Of a DNA stretch of 33,279 nucleotides, positions 23,724 to 31,476 are shown in pieces. A model generated the notes under the pieces. The model searched no databases. It worked only from the letters and a program-made list of their open reading frames with translations, and was not told the origin of the DNA. Both the position numbers and the translations under genes were made by a program. How positions within the stretch are numbered: position 1 is the first letter of the stretch; every line of letters begins with the position of its first letter. Source of the stretch: Nonomuraea sp. SBT364 (GTDB lineage: Bacteria; Actinomycetota; Actinomycetes; Streptosporangiales; Streptosporangiaceae); NCBI RefSeq assembly GCF_001083785.1, contig NZ_LAVL01000091.1:1-33279 (forward strand). The letters run 5' to 3'.

Positions 23724-24368
23724 ATGACCCGACTCACCTCCGCGATCACCGGCTACTGGGACGACGCCGCCGGCGCGTTCGACGACGAGCCCGACCACGG
23801 CCTGCGCGCCGCCGGCACCCGCGCCGCCTGGGACCGCCTGCTGCGCGCGTGGGCGCCCGCCGGACCGGCCGACGTCCTCGACGTCGGCTGCGGCACCGGC
23901 TCGCTGTCGTCGCTGCTGGCGGCGGCCGGGCACCGGGTGACCGGCGTCGACCTGGCGCCGCGGATGATCGAGCGGGCCCGCGCCAAGCTGGCCGGCGCCG
24001 GGCTCACCGGCCGGTTCCTGGTCGGCGACGCCACGGCCCCGCCCACCGGCGACGAGCGGTTCGACCTGGTGCTGTGCCGGCACCTCCTCTGGACCCTGCC
24101 CGATCCGCACGCGGCGCTGCGCGCCTGGGTCGCCAGGCTGCGGCCGGGCGGGCGGCTGCTCCTGATCGAGGGACGCTGGGGCGAGGGCGGGCCCTACGTG
24201 GGAGGGGCCGAGACGCTGCCCTGGAACGGCGGCGTCACCGCCGGCGACCTGACCGCCGCGGTGCGCCCCCTGGTCCGCGACCTGCGCGTCGAGCCCCTGA
24301 GCGGGGATCCCGGCCTGTGGGGCGGCCCGGTGGGCGACGAGCGCTACGCGCTGATCGCCGAGGTGTGA
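23724..24368 (+). CDS. Class I SAM-dependent methyltransferase
   Basis: A 214-residue protein with motif I VLDVGCGTGS (residues 51-60), the acidic end of strand 2 in VTGVDLAPRMIERARAK, motif II-like GDATAPP, DLVLCRHLLWTLPDP and the post-motif LRPGGRLLLIEG. The ATG at 23724 follows GAGGA at about 8 bases; an upstream in-frame TTG at 23694 lacks a ribosome-binding site. The N-terminal helix (ITGYWDDAAGAFDDEPDHG) resembles small-molecule methyltransferases rather than rRNA enzymes. It lies between two VOC genes. The substrate is unknown. Confidence 0.87.
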   Translation: MTRLTSAITGYWDDAAGAFDDEPDHGLRAAGTRAAWDRLLRAWAPAGPADVLDVGCGTGSLSSLLAAAGHRVTGVDLAPRMIERARAKLAGAGLTGRFLVGDATAPPTGDERFDLVLCRHLLWTLPDPHAALRAWVARLRPGGRLLLIEGRWGEGGPYVGGAETLPWNGGVTAGDLTAAVRPLVRDLRVEPLSGDPGLWGGPVGDERYALIAEV

Positions 24369-24438
24369 CTCCGCGACGGCGGCGGCGAGGTCCTGGGAAC
24401 CGTGTGGCGAAAGGCGTTGCCGGCAGGCCGCGCGGCTC

Positions 24439-24774
24439 TCACGGAGCCGGTGCCTGGGCGAGCGAGAAGCTGTTGCCGTCCGGGTCGAGGATCTCCACGT
24501 GGCGCACGCCGTTGCCGTAGGCCTCCACCGGCTCGTGCTCGATGCCGTGCGCGGCCAGCCGGGCCAGGATGTCGTCGAGATCGGTCACGCCGAACGTGAT
24601 CATGGTGCCGCCCACCCGGGCGTCCCGCTCGTCGATGACGACCCACGCGTTCTCACCGGCCCGCCACAGGTGCTCGGCGCCGATGATCTCGTCCGCCGGC
24701 CGCCCGAAGAACGCCTCGAACCACTTCAGCGATCTCGCGAGGTCGCTCACGCACACGACGCTGTGCAGGTCCAT
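24439..24774 (-). CDS. VOC superfamily (glyoxalase/bleomycin-resistance type) protein
   Basis: A 111-residue protein with two beta-alpha-beta-beta-beta halves: MDLHSVVCVSDLARSLKWFEAFFGRP and then VTDLDDILARLAAHGIEHEP, ending VRHVEILDPDGNSFSLAQAP. The conserved ILDPDGN turn and metal-site acidic residue are present. The ATG at 24774 is chosen because AAGGAG lies about 9 bases upstream; a longer frame from 24822 has no such site. It is distinct in sequence from the VOC gene at 23.2 kb. The function is not assignable beyond the fold. Confidence 0.85.
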   Translation of the reverse strand: MDLHSVVCVSDLARSLKWFEAFFGRPADEIIGAEHLWRAGENAWVVIDERDARVGGTMITFGVTDLDDILARLAAHGIEHEPVEAYGNGVRHVEILDPDGNSFSLAQAPAP

Positions 24775-24856
24775 CGGAACCACTCCTTCCCGTCCGTCCG
24801 GGAGTGAGACTCGCCCCGCCACCGAAACTCATCGGCGCTCCCGTCCCGCCGGAAAC

Positions 24857-25831
24857 TCAGGCACGGGTCCAGCGGCGGTAGGCGTCCAGGTCGACGTTGC
24901 CGCCGCAGACGATGGTGACCACGTGGCGTCCGGCGAAGCGGTCGCGGTCCTCCAGGACGGCGGCGACGCCGAGGGCCGCCGAGGGTTCGGCGACGAGCCC
25001 CGCGTGCTCCAGGAGCATCCGCATCCCGGCGACGATCGACGCCTCCCGGACCAGGACGGCGTCGTCGGCCACCTGGAGGAGGTCGTCCAGGACCACGGGG
25101 ATGGGGAAGCGGCCGGCGACGCCGTCGGCGATGGTGTCGGCGGATTCGGTGGTGACGACCCGGCGCTCGTGCCACGAGCGGGTCATCGCGGGCGCGCCGA
25201 GCGGCTGCACGCAGATCACCTCGACGGCCGGCAGCAGGGTCTTCAGGACGTGGCCGACGCCGGTGGCCATCGCGCCGCCGCCCAGGGCGATCAGGACGGT
25301 GTCGAAGGACGGCGCGCCGGCGGCCAGTTCCAGGCCGATGGTGGCCGCGCCCTCGCAGGTCTCGATGTCCAGGCTGTCCTCGACCAGCCGGACGCCGCGC
25401 CGCCGGGCGACGGCCGCCGCCCGCTCGCGGGCCGCCTCGAAGTCGCCGTCCACCAGCTCCAGCTCCGCGCCCAGCGCGCGGATCCGGTCGAGCTTGGCGG
25501 CGGGCGCCCGGCGCGAGGCCACGACCGTCACGTCCAGGCCACGGCGGCGGCCCGACCAGCCGAGCGCCTGTCCGAGGTTGCCCGCGCTGGCGCACACCAC
25601 GGCGTCCCGGCCCTGGCCGGCCAGCCGGCTCGTGACGAGTTCGGTGGCGCGGGCCTTGAAGCTGCGGACGGGGTTCGCCGTCTCCAGCTTGACGCTCACC
25701 GTGCAGCCGAGCCGGCGTCCCAGCTCGTCGCACCGGTAGAGCGGCGTGTCCAGGAACTGCGGGTCGATCACCTGACGGGCGGCGCGGATCCTGTCGAGGC
25801 GAAGGCGCGTGTTGAGGACGACCGGCTCCAT
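24857..25831 (-). CDS. Fold-type II PLP enzyme (threonine/serine dehydratase-like)
   Basis: A 324-residue pyridoxal-phosphate enzyme. The lysine that binds PLP is Lys59 in ANPVRSFKARATEL. SAGNLGQALGW forms the substrate-carboxylate loop and GGGAMATG (184-191) the phosphate-binding loop. A late VTIVCGGNVDLD supplies the residue near the pyridine nitrogen. It has no C-terminal ACT domain, so it is unlikely to be feedback-regulated like biosynthetic threonine deaminase. Catabolic dehydratase, racemase or an ornithine-cyclodeaminase-like partner role are possible. The ATG at 25831 fits family starts but has no ribosome-binding site; an in-frame ATG at 25861 is an alternative. It is divergent from the DUF899 gene. 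Confidence 0.87.
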   Translation of the reverse strand: MEPVVLNTRLRLDRIRAARQVIDPQFLDTPLYRCDELGRRLGCTVSVKLETANPVRSFKARATELVTSRLAGQGRDAVVCASAGNLGQALGWSGRRRGLDVTVVASRRAPAAKLDRIRALGAELELVDGDFEAARERAAAVARRRGVRLVEDSLDIETCEGAATIGLELAAGAPSFDTVLIALGGGAMATGVGHVLKTLLPAVEVICVQPLGAPAMTRSWHERRVVTTESADTIADGVAGRFPIPVVLDDLLQVADDAVLVREASIVAGMRMLLEHAGLVAEPSAALGVAAVLEDRDRFAGRHVVTIVCGGNVDLDAYRRWTRA

Positions 25832-25925
25832 AGCCCCATATTTCACCACTTGCGGGGCCATCCCACCGGACCCAGCCGGTCGCGCGTGTCGCGATGAGTT
25901 CCGGCCGGGCCGCGGGTCTGTTCCG

Positions 25926-25954
25926 GTGACCGCCGCGGTACGGCGTACTACGCT
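25926..25954 (+). promoter_or_regulatory. Candidate promoter of the DUF899 gene
   Basis: GTGACC (25926-25931) and TACGCT (25949-25954) are 17 bases apart, a reasonable primary-sigma promoter giving a leader of about 20 bases that contains the GGAGG site of the gene at 25984. Confidence 0.4.
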
Positions 25955-25983
25955 GCCCGCCACGAGACACCACGGAGGACACC

Positions 25984-26763
25984 ATGACGACCACGCCGAC
26001 CGAGCCGACCGGCGCGCTGCCCGGCCGCCCGCCCGTCGTCGACCTGGCCACCTGGCAGGCCGCCCGGGACGAGCTCCTGGTCCGCGAGAAGGCCCACACC
26101 CGCGAGGGCGACGCCATCGCGGCGGCCCGCCGCCGGCTGCCGATGGTGGAGTTCGACGGGACGGTCGAGGTCGTCGGCCCCGACGGCCCGGTCCCGTTCC
26201 TGGACCTCTTCCAGGGACGGGACGAGCTCGTGCTCTACAAGCACATGTGGTACGACGGCGCGCCGCACCAGGGGCAGTGCGAGGGCTGCACCACCGCCGT
26301 CTGGCACCTGAAGGACGCCGTCTACCTCGACGCCCGAGGCGTCTCGTTCGCCGTCGTGACCACGGGCCGCTGGGACGAGGTGGCCTCCTACGTCGAGTTC
26401 ATGGGCTACACCCAGCCCTGGTACTCGGTGCGCGGCGTGCCCGCGCCGGTCGGCGACGACATGGGGCACATCACCTGCTTCCTGCGCGACGGCGACCGCG
26501 CGTTCCTCACCTACTCCACGACGGGCCGGGGCAACGAGCGGGTCAACGGCTCACTGGGCCTGCTCGACATGACGCCCTACGGCCGGGGTGAGGCGTGGGA
26601 GGACAAGCCGGAGGGCTGGCCCGAAGGCGGCAGCCCGTGCTGGAGCTGGCGTTCGGACGCCGACGGGAACGCCACCTGGGGCCCCGCGAGCCGCCCCGTG
26701 CCGCAGTGGACCCGCCCCGGCGCCACCCCCGCCGAGACCCTCGGCCGCCTGCACGGCCACTGA
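25984..26763 (+). CDS. DUF899 family thioredoxin-like protein
   Basis: A 259-residue protein matching the DUF899 family of predicted thiol-disulfide proteins. Supporting features are WQAARDELLVREKAHTREGDAIAAARRRLP at the start, DLFQGRDELVLYKHMWYD, then a CEGC redox-type pair (C99, C102), and later SYVEFMGYTQPWYSVRG and TYSTTGRGNERVNGSLGLLDMTPYGR. The CxxC and thioredoxin-like strand order suggest redox chemistry, but no substrate is established for the family. The ATG at 25984 has GGAGG five bases upstream. Its stop codon is the first three bases of a 10-base tandem repeat. Confidence 0.88.
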   Translation: MTTTPTEPTGALPGRPPVVDLATWQAARDELLVREKAHTREGDAIAAARRRLPMVEFDGTVEVVGPDGPVPFLDLFQGRDELVLYKHMWYDGAPHQGQCEGCTTAVWHLKDAVYLDARGVSFAVVTTGRWDEVASYVEFMGYTQPWYSVRGVPAPVGDDMGHITCFLRDGDRAFLTYSTTGRGNERVNGSLGLLDMTPYGRGEAWEDKPEGWPEGGSPCWSWRSDADGNATWGPASRPVPQWTRPGATPAETLGRLHGH

Positions 26764-26800
26764 CGCCCACAGACGCCCACTGACGCCCACTGACGCCCGC
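26761..26800. repeat. Four tandem copies of a 10-base unit at the DUF899 stop codon
   Basis: TGACGCCCAC, AGACGCCCAC, TGACGCCCAC and TGACGCCCGC follow one another directly. The first TGA is the stop codon of the DUF899 gene and the array ends 10 bases before the convergent LysR stop. Because 10 is not a multiple of three, the successive TGA triplets fall in different frames. Confidence 0.9.
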
Positions 26801-26810
26801 CGCGGACCGG

Positions 26811-27719
26811 TCAGCTCCAGATGGACACGTGGACCGGCGGCCGGAACCGGCTGCGGGGGATGCCGTCGGCCGGGGCGCGCATGACCTGGGTGGCCGCCGG
26901 GGTGGTGAGGAAGTCCAGGAAGGCCCCCGCCGCGGCGGACCGGCTGCCCGGCTCCAGGGCGGTGGCGTACCAGTAGGCGGCCAGCGGCGTGGCCGGGGTC
27001 TCGACGGCGACCAGGTCGCCGCGCCGTAACCGCCCGGCGACGAGGTGCGCGGTGGCGGGGGCGAGCCCGGCGCCGTCGGCGGCGGCCTTCCAGGCGGCCG
27101 TCTGGTTGGCGAACACGCGCACCTGCGACTCCGGGACCCGCAGGAGCCGCAGCAGCCGGCCGCTGTCACCGGCCGGGTCGGTGCCGGACGGGCCGACGAG
27201 CCAGTGGTCGCGGCGCCCGCGCGGTGAGCCGACGGCGATCAGGCGGCAGCGCAGCACCGGCTTGCTGACCAGGCCGGGCCCGCTCACCTGGGCGCCGAGG
27301 GCGACGTCGGCGAGGCGGGCGGCCAGCAGTGGCGGCATCTCGGCCGTGGCCGCCACGCCACCGGCGGCGTCCACGGCCTTGCGCTGGTTGAACAGGCACA
27401 GGAGCGGTCCGGCGACGTGTTCGGCGAACGTGCCGTCCATCACCACGCGGAGCGGGGCGGTCCGGCCGGGCTGGACGGCGGCGACCGCCTCGGCGCCGAG
27501 GGCGACGATCTGGGAGGCGATGCCGAGCAGCCGCCCGCCGGCCTCGGTGAGCACCATGCGAGAGCCGGAGCGGGTGACGAGGGGGTCGCCGAGATGCCTG
27601 CGGAGCTGGGCGAGCGACTGGGAGACGGCGGGTTCGCTCACGCCGAGCGCGCGGGCGGCGGCCTTGACCGAACCCAGGCGGGCCACGTAGACGAAGGCGC
27701 CGAGCTGGCTCAGAGTCAC
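26811..27719 (-). CDS. LysR family regulator of the cox operon (CutR-like)
   Basis: A 302-residue LysR-type regulator. The N-terminal winged helix-turn-helix occupies residues 1-60 (LSQLGAFVYVARLGSVKAAARALGVSEPAVSQSLAQLRRHLGDPL) and a periplasmic-binding-like effector domain follows from about 90. It is divergent from coxMSL, the same arrangement as mycobacterial CutR, a LysR activator of CO dehydrogenase genes, so it probably activates this operon. The GTG at 27719 gives the usual MTLSQL start. Codon 231 is TTA (27029-27027), a rare leucine codon read by the bldA tRNA in streptomycetes. Upstream, ATG-AAG-GAG-AAG-TGA forms a four-codon frame whose stop overlaps the GTG start. Confidence 0.9.
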   Translation of the reverse strand: MTLSQLGAFVYVARLGSVKAAARALGVSEPAVSQSLAQLRRHLGDPLVTRSGSRMVLTEAGGRLLGIASQIVALGAEAVAAVQPGRTAPLRVVMDGTFAEHVAGPLLCLFNQRKAVDAAGGVAATAEMPPLLAARLADVALGAQVSGPGLVSKPVLRCRLIAVGSPRGRRDHWLVGPSGTDPAGDSGRLLRLLRVPESQVRVFANQTAAWKAAADGAGLAPATAHLVAGRLRRGDLVAVETPATPLAAYWYATALEPGSRSAAAGAFLDFLTTPAATQVMRAPADGIPRSRFRPPVHVSIWS

Positions 27720-27747
27720 TTCTCCTTCATAGATCGCCGCCCCGCAT

Positions 27748-27761
27748 TAAGGAATCCCTTA
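27748..27761. promoter_or_regulatory. Candidate LysR operator in the lysR-coxM gap
   Basis: TAAGG (27748-27752) and CCTTA (27757-27761) form an inverted repeat around AATC. This resembles the short AT-ended dyads bound by LysR-type regulators. It lies 28-41 bases upstream of the LysR start and about 44-57 bases upstream of coxM. Confidence 0.4.
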
Positions 27762-27768
27762 TTTGCGG

Positions 27769-27798
27769 ATTGTCGCGACAATTCGGTGCCAGCACTGT
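27769..27798 (+). promoter_or_regulatory. 14-base palindrome overlapping the putative coxM promoter
   Basis: ATTGTCGCGACAAT (27769-27782) is a perfect palindrome. TTGTCG inside it (27770-27775) is 17 bases from CACTGT (27793-27798), which ends 6 bases before the coxM ATG. The -10 is weak, as expected for an activated promoter, and the transcript would be leaderless. Confidence 0.42.
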
Positions 27799-27804
27799 GC
27801 ACTC

Positions 27805-28668
27805 ATGCAGGTTCCCGCGACATTCGCGTACGAGCGAGCCGACAGCGTTCCGCACGCGCTCGAGCTTCTGGAAAGGTACGGCCCGGAGGCCCGGGTCGTC
27901 GCCGGCGGCCACAGTCTCATCCCCATGATGAAGCTGCGCCTGGCCCAGCCCGAGGCGCTCATCGACATCAACGGCCTGGCCGCTGAGCTGGGGCGGATCG
28001 CCGTCGAGGGCGACGAGCTGGCCATCGGGGCGATGGTGCGGCACGCGGAGTTACTGGAGAGCGCGACCGCCACCGGCCTTTTCCCGATATTTCAGGATGC
28101 GGAGCGCGTTATCGCTGACCCAATTGTGCGAAATCGGGGGACCGTTGGAGGTTCGTTGTGCCAAGGGGACCCTTCTGAGGATTTGTCGGCGGTGTTCGCG
28201 GCATTGCGCGCGACCGCGGTCGTCCAAGGGCCGGGCGGCACCCGTACGGTGCCGATCAGGCGGTTCCACCAGGGACCGTACGAGACCGCCGTCGCGCCGA
28301 ACGAGCTGCTGATCGAGCTCCGGGTGCCCGTCGTGCCCGGCGCCGGCAGCGCGTACGAGAAGGTCGAGCGGCGGGTCGGCGACTGGCCGGTGGCGGCGGC
28401 GGGGGCGGTGCTCAGGGTCGAGGGCGGCGTGATCGCCCAGGCGGGGATCGGGCTCACGGCGGTCGGGGCCGGGCACTTCTGCGCCCCCGAGGCCGAGGCG
28501 CACCTCGTCGGACGGCCGCCCGGCGAGGAGGCGTTCGCCCGGGCGGGCCGGATCGCCGCCGAGCACTGCGAGCCGCACGCCGACCAGCGCGGCCCCGCCG
28601 ACTACAAACGCCACTTGGCCGCCGAGCTGACGCGGCGCGCGCTGGCCGGCGCCGCGGGGAGGATCTGA
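27805..28668 (+). CDS. coxM: CO dehydrogenase medium (FAD) subunit
   Basis: The 287-residue flavoprotein subunit passes electrons from the iron-sulfur subunit to the respiratory chain. FAD-binding motifs are AGGHSLIP (residues 33-40) and TVGGSL (113-118), followed by the C-terminal CO dehydrogenase flavoprotein domain. The ATG at 27805 is preferred over an in-frame ATG at 27763 that would run through the operator palindrome. No ribosome-binding site is visible. Codon 83 is TTA (28051-28053), and codons 92 to about 143 are full of A- or T-ending codons (ATA, TTT, GTT, ATT, AAT, CAA), unlike the rest of the gene. It is the first gene of coxM-coxS-coxL-xdhC, the order typical of form I clusters. 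Confidence 0.92.
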   Translation: MQVPATFAYERADSVPHALELLERYGPEARVVAGGHSLIPMMKLRLAQPEALIDINGLAAELGRIAVEGDELAIGAMVRHAELLESATATGLFPIFQDAERVIADPIVRNRGTVGGSLCQGDPSEDLSAVFAALRATAVVQGPGGTRTVPIRRFHQGPYETAVAPNELLIELRVPVVPGAGSAYEKVERRVGDWPVAAAGAVLRVEGGVIAQAGIGLTAVGAGHFCAPEAEAHLVGRPPGEEAFARAGRIAAEHCEPHADQRGPADYKRHLAAELTRRALAGAAGRI

Positions 28669-28669
28669 C

Positions 28670-29131
28670 ATGCGGATCACGGTCACGGTGAACGGGCAGC
28701 CGCACACCCGGGACGTGGAGCCCCGGCTGCTGCTCGTCCACTTCCTGCGCGACGAGCTGGGCCTGACGGGCACGCACTGGGGCTGCGACACGTCGAACTG
28801 CGGCGTGTGCACGGTGCATCTCGACGGGGTGCCGGTCAAGTCGTGCACGGTGCTCGCGGTCATGGCCGACGGGCACGAGGTGACGACGGTCGAGGGGCTG
28901 GAGCGCGACGGCGAGCTGGACGTGGTCCAGCGGGGGTTCGTGGAGTGTCACGGGCTCCAGTGCGGCTTCTGCACGCCGGGGATGCTGCTGACGGCGCGGT
29001 GGCTGCTGGACCGGCGGCCGGATCCGGACGAGGCCGAGATCCGGGAGGCGATCTCCGGGCAGCTCTGCCGATGCACCGGTTACGAGAACATCGTCCGTTC
29101 CATCCGGTGGGCCGCGGAGGCGCAGTCATGA
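28670..29131 (+). CDS. coxS: CO dehydrogenase small (2Fe-2S) subunit
   Basis: The 153-residue subunit carries two [2Fe-2S] clusters. The plant-ferredoxin-like site uses C39, C44, C47 and C59 (GCDTSNCGVC, then KSC). The second uses C98 and C101 (QCGFCTPGM) together with C133 and C135 (QLCRCTGY). Length and motif order match CoxS/XdhA-type subunits. It starts one base after the coxM stop, in a compact operon, with GGGGAGGA just upstream, and its stop overlaps the coxL ATG (ATGA). Confidence 0.95.
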   Translation: MRITVTVNGQPHTRDVEPRLLLVHFLRDELGLTGTHWGCDTSNCGVCTVHLDGVPVKSCTVLAVMADGHEVTTVEGLERDGELDVVQRGFVECHGLQCGFCTPGMLLTARWLLDRRPDPDEAEIREAISGQLCRCTGYENIVRSIRWAAEAQS

Positions 29132-31476
29132 GTTTCGGCCGCATGCATCGCAAAGAGGACGCCCGGTTCATCCGGGGGCGGGGCACGTACGTGGACGACG
29201 TGCGGCTGCCCGGCATGCTGCACGGCGCGGTGCTGCGCAGCCCGCACGCGCACGCGCGGATCGTCTCCGTGGACGTCTCGGCCGCCGAGGCGCACCCCAA
29301 GGTGCGCGCGGTGATCACCGGGCAGACGCTGGCCGGGCTGAACCTGGCCTGGATGCCGACGCTGTCGAACGACGTGCAGGCCGTGCTGGCCACCGACAAA
29401 GTGCGCTTCCAGGGGCAGGAGGTCGCGTTCGTGGTGGCGGAGGACCGCTACGCGGCGCGCGACGCGCTGGAGCTGATCGAGGTCGAGTACGAGCCGCTGG
29501 ACGCCGTCGTCGACGCGCGCACGGCGCTCGCCCCCGGCGCGCCGCTCATCCGGGACGACCTGGAGGGCAAGGCGGACAACCACATCTTCGACTGGGAGGC
29601 GGGTGACCGGGACCGCACCGCGGCGATCTTCGAGGAGGCCGAGGTCACGGTCGCGCAGGACATGCTCTACCCGCGGGTGCATCCGGCGCCGCTGGAGACG
29701 TGCGGCGCGGTCGCCGACTTCGACAAGGTCACCGGCAAGCTCACGGTGTGGTGCCCGACGCAGGCGCCGCACGCGCACCGGACGCTGTACGCGATGGTGG
29801 CGGGGCTGCCGGAGCACAAGATCCGGGTGATCTCGCCGGACATCGGTGGTGGTTTCGGCGGAAAAGTCGGGATCTATCCGGGGTACGTGTGCGCGATCGT
29901 CGGCTCGATCGTCACCGGCAGGCCCGTCAAGTGGATGGAGGACCGCTCCGAGAACCTGATGAGCACCGCCTTCGCCCGCGACTACCACATGCGCGGCGAG
30001 GTGGCGGCGACCCGTGACGGCAGGGTGCGGGCGATCAGGGTCAAGGTGCTCGCCGACCACGGCGCGTTCAACGGCACCGCGCAGCCGACCAAGTTCCCCG
30101 CCGGGTTCTTCCACGTCTTCACCGGCTCCTACGACCTGGAGTCGGCCCACTGCGAGGTCAGCGGCGTCTACACGAACAAGGCGCCCGGCGGCGTCGCGTA
30201 CGCCTGCTCCTTCCGCGTCACCGAGGCCGTCTACCTGGTCGAGCGGATGATGGACGTGCTCGCGGCCGAGCTCGGCGTGGACCCGGCGGAGCTGCGCATG
30301 CGCAACCTGCTGCGGCCCGACCAGTTCCCGTACACCTCGCCGACCGGCTGGGAGTACGACTCGGGCGACTACCCCAAGGCGCTGCGCCTGGCCATGGACA
30401 TGGCCGGGTACGACAAGCTCCGCGCCGAACAGGCCGGCAAGCGGGCCAGGGGCGAGCTGATGGGGATCGGCGTCAGCTTCTTCACCGAGGCGGTCGGCGC
30501 GGGGCCGCGCAAGCACATGGACATCCTCGGCCTCGGCATGGCCGACGGCGCCGAACTGCGCGTGCACCCGACGGGCAAGGCGGTGCTGCGCGTCTCCTGC
30601 CAGTCGCAGGGGCAGGGGCACGAGACGACGTTCGCCCAGATCGTCGGGCACGAGCTGGGCATCCCGGCCGACGACGTGGAGGTGGTGCACGGCGACACCG
30701 ACCAGACGCCGTTCGGGCTCGGCACGTACGGGTCGCGCTCCACGCCCGTCTCCGGGGCGGCCGCCGCGATCGTCGCCCGCAAGGTGCGCGACCGGGCCAA
30801 GCTGGTGGCGGCCGCGATGCTGGAGGCGTCGCCCGACGACCTGGAGTGGGGCGACGGCAGGTGGTCGGTGGTGGGCGACCCGTCGAGCGGCAGGTCGCTG
30901 GCCGAGATCGCGCTGGCCGCCCATTCGAACCTGGAGCTGCCCGAGGGCGTCGAGGGCCACCTGGACGCCGTCACCGTCTACAATCCGCCGAACCTGACCT
31001 ACCCGTTCGGCGCCTACATCTGCGCCGTCGACGTCGACCCCGGCACCGGGCAGGTCAAGGTGCGCCGGTTCGTCGCCGTGGACGACTGCGGGGTGCGGAT
31101 CAACCCGACGATCGTCGAAGGGCAGATCCACGGCGGGCTCGCCGACGGGATCGGGATGGCGCTCATGCAGGTGATGGCCTTCGACGAGGACGGCAACCAT
31201 CTGGGGGCCTCGTTCATGGACTACCTGCTGCCGACGTCGATGGAGTGCCCGTCGTGGGAGCTCGGCGAGACCGTCAGCCCGTCGCCGTTCCACCCGATCG
31301 GGGCCAAGGGCGTGGGCGAGTCGGCCACCGTCGGCTCCCCCGCCGCCGTGGTCAACGCCGTCGTGGACGCGCTCGCCCCGTACGGGGTCCGGCACGCGGA
31401 CATGCCGCTGACGCCGGCGAACGTGTGGCGGACCGTCAACGGCGACCCGTTCCGCACGGATCTGGCGATCCCGTGA
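29128..31476 (+). CDS. coxL: CO dehydrogenase large (molybdenum) subunit, form I
   Basis: The 782-residue catalytic subunit oxidises CO to CO2 at a Mo-Cu centre. It begins RMHRKEDARFIRGRGTYVDD. The active-site loop reads AYACSFR (residues 357-363, Cys360 expected to hold Cu), matching the form I signature AYxCSFR rather than the form II AYRGAGR. This supports genuine CO oxidation. Other cofactor blocks are GGGFGGK, SCQSQGQGHETTFAQI and GAKGVGESA, with the conserved catalytic Glu731. The ATG at 29128 overlaps the coxS stop and the TGA at the end overlaps the xdhC GTG. In aerobic actinomycetes form I enzymes scavenge atmospheric CO during starvation. Confidence 0.96.
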   Translation: MSFGRMHRKEDARFIRGRGTYVDDVRLPGMLHGAVLRSPHAHARIVSVDVSAAEAHPKVRAVITGQTLAGLNLAWMPTLSNDVQAVLATDKVRFQGQEVAFVVAEDRYAARDALELIEVEYEPLDAVVDARTALAPGAPLIRDDLEGKADNHIFDWEAGDRDRTAAIFEEAEVTVAQDMLYPRVHPAPLETCGAVADFDKVTGKLTVWCPTQAPHAHRTLYAMVAGLPEHKIRVISPDIGGGFGGKVGIYPGYVCAIVGSIVTGRPVKWMEDRSENLMSTAFARDYHMRGEVAATRDGRVRAIRVKVLADHGAFNGTAQPTKFPAGFFHVFTGSYDLESAHCEVSGVYTNKAPGGVAYACSFRVTEAVYLVERMMDVLAAELGVDPAELRMRNLLRPDQFPYTSPTGWEYDSGDYPKALRLAMDMAGYDKLRAEQAGKRARGELMGIGVSFFTEAVGAGPRKHMDILGLGMADGAELRVHPTGKAVLRVSCQSQGQGHETTFAQIVGHELGIPADDVEVVHGDTDQTPFGLGTYGSRSTPVSGAAAAIVARKVRDRAKLVAAAMLEASPDDLEWGDGRWSVVGDPSSGRSLAEIALAAHSNLELPEGVEGHLDAVTVYNPPNLTYPFGAYICAVDVDPGTGQVKVRRFVAVDDCGVRINPTIVEGQIHGGLADGIGMALMQVMAFDEDGNHLGASFMDYLLPTSMECPSWELGETVSPSPFHPIGAKGVGESATVGSPAAVVNAVVDALAPYGVRHADMPLTPANVWRTVNGDPFRTDLAIP

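Noticed and set aside
29080..31395. A 771-codon open frame on the minus strand
   Set aside because: Antisense shadow of coxL; no recognisable domain.
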